A stretch of DNA of 64,000 nucleotides, taken from positions 24,946,177-25,010,176 of the forward strand of contig NC_087062.1 of NCBI RefSeq assembly GCF_963678635.1, read 5' to 3'. How positions within the stretch are numbered: position 1 is the stretch's first letter; every line of letters starts with the position of its first letter. Source of the DNA: Symsagittifera roscoffensis (Eukaryota; Xenacoelomorpha; Acoela; Convolutidae). This document shows, piece by piece, positions 59,140 through 64,000 of the stretch. The translations under genes and the position numbers were made by a program. Under the pieces are notes generated by a model. That model had not been told where the DNA came from and did not search any database. It saw only the letters and a list, made by a program, of their open reading frames with translations.

Positions 59140-61550
59140 ATGTCTGCAAAAATCTACGTTGGAAACTTGGACCGAGACACGATCGAGGCCGACTTGCAGG
59201 ACAACTTTGGCAAATTTGGCCATGTGAAGGAAGTGGTAATGAAGGAGGGCTTCGCGTTTGTGCTCATGGACGACCAGAAGGACGCCGACGATGCCATCAG
59301 GAGCCTCAACAATACGTAAGTTTCAGAATCCCAATTGAGGCACGTTAGTTTGGTTGGAAAAAAAATTGAGGCACGTTAGTTTAGTTAGGTTGGAAAAAAC
59401 CGGCCGCTGCATTTTAATTTAGTTAATTGCTGCGTTTGCTTAAAATTAGTGTGATTTAGGACCCCTCTCTCACATAGGTTTTCACCGGGACCCCTCTCAC
59501 TTGCACCCACAGAATAAATTAATAGAACAATTTAGACTTAGAAGCTATATGTTCACATAACGGACCCATTTAGTTTCTCGGGACGCTTCTATCGCACTTG
59601 AACCAATAATTCTGTCAAGAACAAAGTTAAGTTACATCTCATACAAATGGGACTAGGACAACAAGCCGACGGGACTTCAAGCCGAAGGGACTTCAAGCCG
59701 AAAATTAAACTTTTTAAGCACCTCAGATCATAAATTTTTTCTCTATAAATTTTCTCAATAATAAGCGTTATTTATGACAATGAATCACTTGGGATTGGCA
59801 TCCGTTAATAATATCAGCCGGTTTTTGAAATGCATAAATTATAAACAAGAAAAATACCTTCAACCGTGTTTTATTTTTCAACTTTCCTAAACATCATTTG
59901 GAGGCTTAAATTTGATGAAAACGCTAATAAGTACCGAATAAAGATCATGAAATTGAGAAATTCTTCATCAAAAAATTTCAAATTAATCATATTTCATGAC
60001 TTACAGAGAAAATTTTTGGCTTGAAGTCCCTAATTTTACTATTCGGCTTGAAGTCCCGTCGGCTTGATGTCCGGCACCCCATAAAAATACACAAGTCGGC
60101 GTGCCTGGAGTTATTAGCATAAGAGAAGGCTCAAAAGAAAAGCAAAATAAATAACCGAAACGCACTTGCATAACTGTTTGCATGCGTTTTGTGTTAGCTG
60201 CAAAGGGTGTGTACCCACTGAGCCGCATTTCCGAAAAGCCGAAAAATTTCATCTGTTACTGACCTGTGTTTGCGCTCATGTGCTCATGGTTTTGAATTTA
60301 AAATGCTGTATTTGCTTAAATATAGTGTTTTTTTTTATAAAAAAAATATAGATAAAAAATTGCTTTGAAATATAGTGTTTAAACAAAAAGTCACTTGAAG
60401 TGAATACCACGTAAATATCCGGGAACAACTTTCTTTTTTCGGCTAACCGGGAATGCGGCGCTGTGGCACGATCCCATACAGGAGCGGATTAAGGCAACGA
60501 TGAGACGCTCCTCAGTGATTCTACATTCTACCCCCTCACCTCACCTTTTTTTCAAAAAGTTGCCCGCGGAGCTCGGAAAATCAATTTGGTCAACCAAAAA
60601 AAATTGCTTGTCCAAAAATTTTATGAAAATTTGTCCCCTCAAAAAGTCCTAGATCCATACCCCTGGCTTCATACTAAACCTTTGTACAAATTGTAATCAG
60701 AACCATCATCCAGGGGCGGATCTAGGATTTTCTCGAGGGGGGGCGGATTTTCAAAAAAAATTTTCCAAAATTTTGACGACCTTTTTTTTTTTTAGGTCGA
60801 CCAAATTGATTTTTCGAGCTCTCTCAAAGCACTGTTTTGCCCCTATTTAGGCAAAATTTTCTGCGCCGCAGGCAATTTTTTGAAAAAAAACAGTCAAATT
60901 TTTGAAAAAACAGTCAAAAAGCCGTTTTTGGGCACTTTTTGAAAAATTTTGACAAAAAAATCGCGTTTTTTTTGGCGCGCGCTCCCCCTCAAAGTTAGTC
61001 TATATTGGCGCCCAAGGCGCCGTTAGAAAAATTTTAGGGTCAGTCGGCCAAAAATGGATTTCTGAAAAGTATCAAAGGGGGGACCCTTTGGGTCGGCAGG
61101 GGGTCGAATCCCTGAGGGGGGAGGGGGGGGGGGGCGTCCTCTCCCCCCTAAATCCGCCCCTGCCATCATCTATAACTTACTGTTGCAAACGAAAACCGTC
61201 TAGAACTTACTGTGGGCGCCTACATATAGGAAAAGAATTTACAATTGCACTGTGAAATAATTGAAAAGCGAATTTTGTGTGTAAAATGAAAATGACGGTC
61301 TGTGCATTGACTATTGTGCCTTTTTAATTGCCTTTTTTTCAAATTCTTGGTTTATTTTAGGAAGATTGGTACAACTAGTAACACAAAAGTGGAACACCCG
61401 CGAGAACGCAGACCCGGTGGCGACAGGGGTGGTGGTGGTGGCGGCGGCGGCAGGGAGTGCTACACTTGTGGACGACCGGGACATATCGCCAGGGATTGTA
61501 GGAGTGGAGGCGGTGGCGGTGGTGGACGAGGCGGTGGAGGTGACAGGTAA
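59140..61550 (+). CDS. RRM plus CCHC-knuckle RNA-binding protein
   Basis: Exons 59140-59315 and 61361-61550 are joined across a 2-kb GT-AG intron that splits a Thr codon. The 121-residue product has an RRM at 4-60 (KIYVGNL as RNP2, GFAFVLM as RNP1), a basic linker, a Gly run, one zinc knuckle ([14 protein letters not shown] at about 92-105) and an RGG-like tail. RRM then CCHC resembles SRSF7/RSZ-type splicing factors or lark/RBM4 relatives, but no RS domain follows. The stop TAA overlaps a good splice donor (CAG|GTAAAT at 61547), so further exons with an RS tail are possible. Against that, AATAAA stands at 61586, 36 bp after the stop. The RRM is cut short after helix 2: a standard fourth strand is not evident. 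Confidence 0.85.
59316..61360 (+). other. Intron of the RRM gene
   Basis: Donor GTAAGT, acceptor TTTATTTTAG. It contains a hAT-type MITE (60711-61162); the rest is AT-rich without coding signals. Confidence 0.85.
60711..61162. mobile_element. hAT-type MITE, 452 bp
   Basis: Ends CAGGGGCGGATCTAGGA and TAAATCCGCCCCTG are inverted repeats. Both sides have the exact 8-bp duplication CCATCATC (60703-60710 and 61163-61170), the target-site length of hAT transposons. There is no transposase inside. Confidence 0.93.
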
Positions 61551-61585
61551 ATAACACATCGCGAATTGGTGCTACCAATTTTTGA

Positions 61586-61591
61586 AATAAA
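61586..61591 (+). terminator. Poly(A) signal candidate of the RRM gene
   Basis: AATAAA 36 bp after the TAA of the second exon. Confidence 0.5.
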
Positions 61592-61674
61592 TCTTTTAAT
61601 TCGCATGAGCGTATGCAAAAATCAACTGTCCTCATAAATTGATGTTAAGAATGATTTTCAATTGCGATGGTATT

Positions 61675-62505
61675 CGGGGCTTGGCTATTCCTCTTTTTGA
61701 TGGAATTAAATATTTGTTCACCGCTTTTTAGAAAAATGTTTCAAAATGTAGAAAATTATAAACTGAACAAATGTTTCAAAAGGGAATAACAACGCGGGAA
61801 AAATGTAAAATCTTTTCGTAAAGCATAAAAACAAATTTTTTAGTCTCATCTAGATTGAAAAAAATTGACGAAAATCTGTTCGGTAGTGAGATAGAAAGAT
61901 CTTTTTTAATTCGGATGATTTAATATGCTATTACCCTTGCGATAAGCAAGGATATTGCAATCGGTTACTTGATTTTTTTTTCACGTGAATAACTTAGTTT
62001 TCACGTAAATAACTATGGCTTGCATCTGATAGGACCTTTTTTCAAACGGGAAATAAACTGTTTCAAAAAAAATTGTCGGCTTATTATTGTCGGGGCTTGG
62101 CTATTCCTCTTTTTGATGGAATTAAATATTTGTTCACCGCTTTTTCTATTTGTAATTTTATACAAAATGTAGAAGCTTATAAACTGAACAAATGTTTCAA
62201 AAGGGAATAACAACGCGGGAAAAATGTAAAATCTTTTCGTAAAGCATAAAAACAAATTTTTTAGTCTCATCTAGATTGAAAAAAAAAATGACGAAAATCT
62301 GTTCGGTAGTGAGATAGAAAGATCTTTTTAATTCGGATGATTTAATATGCCATTACCCTTGCGATAAGCAAGGATATTGCAATCGGTTACTTGACTTTTT
62401 TTTCACGTAAATAACTTAGTTTTTACGTAAATAACTATGGCTTGCATCTGGTAGGACCTTTTTTCAAACGGGAAATAAACTGTTTCAAAAAAAATTGTCG
62501 GCTTA
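61675..62505 (+). repeat. 416-bp tandem duplication
   Basis: Unit 1 (61675-62090) and unit 2 (62091-62505) are nearly identical from CGGGGCTTGGCTATTCCTC to AAAATTGTCGGCTTA. Differences are single bases, small indels in A and T runs and a short insertion near 62142. The duplication is recent. Confidence 0.95.
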
Positions 62506-64000
62506 ATTCCCATATTGTAGAATTGTCAAATTACAATGGTCAAATGGTGAAAGTGCATGGTTGTTTAATAACGTGGTAACTGTATTAGCTCCATTCAGTC
62601 AGGAAGCGGCATTTAGTTGTGCTACGTTAAGAGTTGCAAATTGGTCTTTGTAGGATTTCAACGTTTTTGGCAATTTTTGTCACAGAGCGGTCGGCTTCAA
62701 TTCTGTCGTCTTTTTCCAATGTTTTTTGTTCGATTAAGCTTCTTTGGTATTATATGGGAGTGATTGAGTTCTTTAAATGAATTTGTTTGAAAATTAATGA
62801 AACTTAAAATGAAGTTTTTTTTGAATGTTTTCAATTTTTTTTGTTATTTTTTCTCAGTTGAAGTCACAAAATTGGTTCAAACTTTGTTGTTTTTGTTTGT
62901 ACGATCGACTGTACTTATAGCATTCTTTTTGGTGCAGATAAAGTAGACCATTAGTTTTTGCACATTTTTTTTCAGTTTTTTGAGTTATTTGATTTTTGAA
63001 ACTTTTTCTCATTAGATAATGACCCATTATTTTTTCATTCAGCGGTTTTATTTGAAAAACAAAGCCTAAAGTATTTTTTTAAGTTTGTTTTTCAATTAAT
63101 AAAAGTTTTTTTTTGTTCCGACCATTTGAAAAATGGGGAGGAACTTTGTATTCGGGTGTGTTTTAGATTTTTCTTTTTGTTTTCCACGCAAAAATTCAGG
63201 TGCCCCTAATTATCGGAAAGGGTCGAGTGATCCATCATATTAAAGCCCTTGCAATCGTGATTCGAACGACAATTTGTTGCCTTTCGGTAAATGATTTCCA
63301 TTTTTAAGGGCTGTTTATGAACTGCATCCGATATAAATAATATGAAGTTTTTGTAGCTGTAATTTTTCAACTTTTGTCAAGTGATTTTTTCAAAAATTTT
63401 CTCTAATATATTTTTTCAGAATGTTTTTTGATTTCTGTCCTTTTTTTTCATTCACTATTTTGTATCCCAATCTTTTTTTTTTTGCATCGCAAGTCTTGCG
63501 AAGCTCCGCTTCGCCTCTGTGTTTCACATTCTTATGCCTTATTCATTTATCTAGTTTTTTCGACATTTCGAATTTTATTTTTAATTTTTCTTGTGTTGCC
63601 TCTGTGTATATAAATTGGAAATACTTTTGCCGCTCATTTTAAGATTGAGTAGATTTTAACAAAATCTGAAACATCTTGGGCTATCTTGATTGTCATTCAC
63701 ATGAATTTATGGCTTGTATCATCAATATTCGTTTTTATGTTTTCATTTCCTTGTTAGCCCCGGATGTTTTGGATGCTCAACAGTTCCTGGAACTAATTTC
63801 CATGATCTTTTTAGATCACTTCACTCCACTATGGATTGAATGGAGCATATCGCTGCATTGATTCAGCTCTTTATTCCTCGGTTCCTCTTCCGTGTTCCTA
63901 GCTTGGGTCCCTGAAGTCCTCTGATAGCCATTGTACCTAGCCCCTGAGTTCTAAGTTCCCTAAAGGTCCAATGACCTCCAAACGAGTTAGCTTTACCATG
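62506..64000. other. AT-rich sequence without recognisable gene
   Basis: Long T runs and no convincing coding region. Hydrophobic frames at 63421-63861 are due to T-rich composition. A small palindrome TTGCGAAGC...GCTTCGC near 63494 resembles sequence at 48533. Confidence 0.5.

Noticed and set aside
63421-63861. Hydrophobic plus-strand ORFs that might be membrane proteins
   Set aside because: Phe/Leu-rich frames arise from T-rich sequence; three overlapping frames look equally 'coding'.

Overview
The window is animal nuclear DNA, fairly AT-rich, with GT-AG introns, large non-coding stretches and many transposable elements. Three host genes are recognisable, all on the + strand at the right-hand end: a ciliary transition-zone gene (B9D2, three exons, 8.3 kb second intron), a single-exon myocardin-related transcription factor (MRTF) starting about 190 bp after the B9D2 stop codon, and a small RRM plus CCHC-knuckle RNA-binding protein. 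B9D2 and MRTF show the animal origin. The B9D2/MRTF junction has a poly(A) signal about 20 nt before a splice-acceptor-like U-rich AG. This looks like an operon junction in an animal with spliced-leader trans-splicing (tunicates and several other invertebrate groups do this). The species cannot be fixed from the window.

Layout. 0.6-5.8 kb: dead Ty3/gypsy element A (+). 5.8-14.2 kb: no genes, a mosaic of old diverged repeats and one 150-bp-arm inverted repeat. 14.2-16.4 kb: dead gag/protease/pol fragment D (-). 17.2-20.8 kb: minus-strand fragments carrying two SGNH-hydrolase-like modules and a deleted copy of the macro/X region (E). 20.8-28.0 kb: chimeric element B (+). 28.0-47.1 kb: LTRs and the nested, structurally complete 17-kb element C (-). 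47.2-61.6 kb: the three host genes. 61.7-64 kb: a 416-bp tandem duplication and AT-rich sequence.

Element C can be read end to end on the minus strand: 5' LTR (itself holding a 919-bp solo LTR of the B family), primer-binding-site candidate, 2.7-kb repeat-rich leader, gag, protease, RT/RNase H, integrase, a macro-fold-like domain, an unknown ORF 'X' in the env position, polypurine tract, 3' LTR. C is inserted inside the 3' LTR of element B; the two halves of that LTR lie at 28703-29524 and 46635-47094, and the second half ends 101 bp upstream of the B9D2 start codon. The pol lesions make both elements non-autonomous.

The most interesting system is the accessory gene set of the B/C/E family. 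The pol reading frame of C ends just after a correctly phased U UUU UUG slippery heptamer followed by a conserved hairpin. A -1 shift there would fuse pol to a macro-like (TARG1/OARD1-resembling) domain. Related fragments carry SGNH-hydrolase-like modules and an unknown protein X with a coiled coil and an acidic SUMO-interacting-motif-like tail. I know of no description of this combination in Ty3/gypsy elements, but no database search was possible here.
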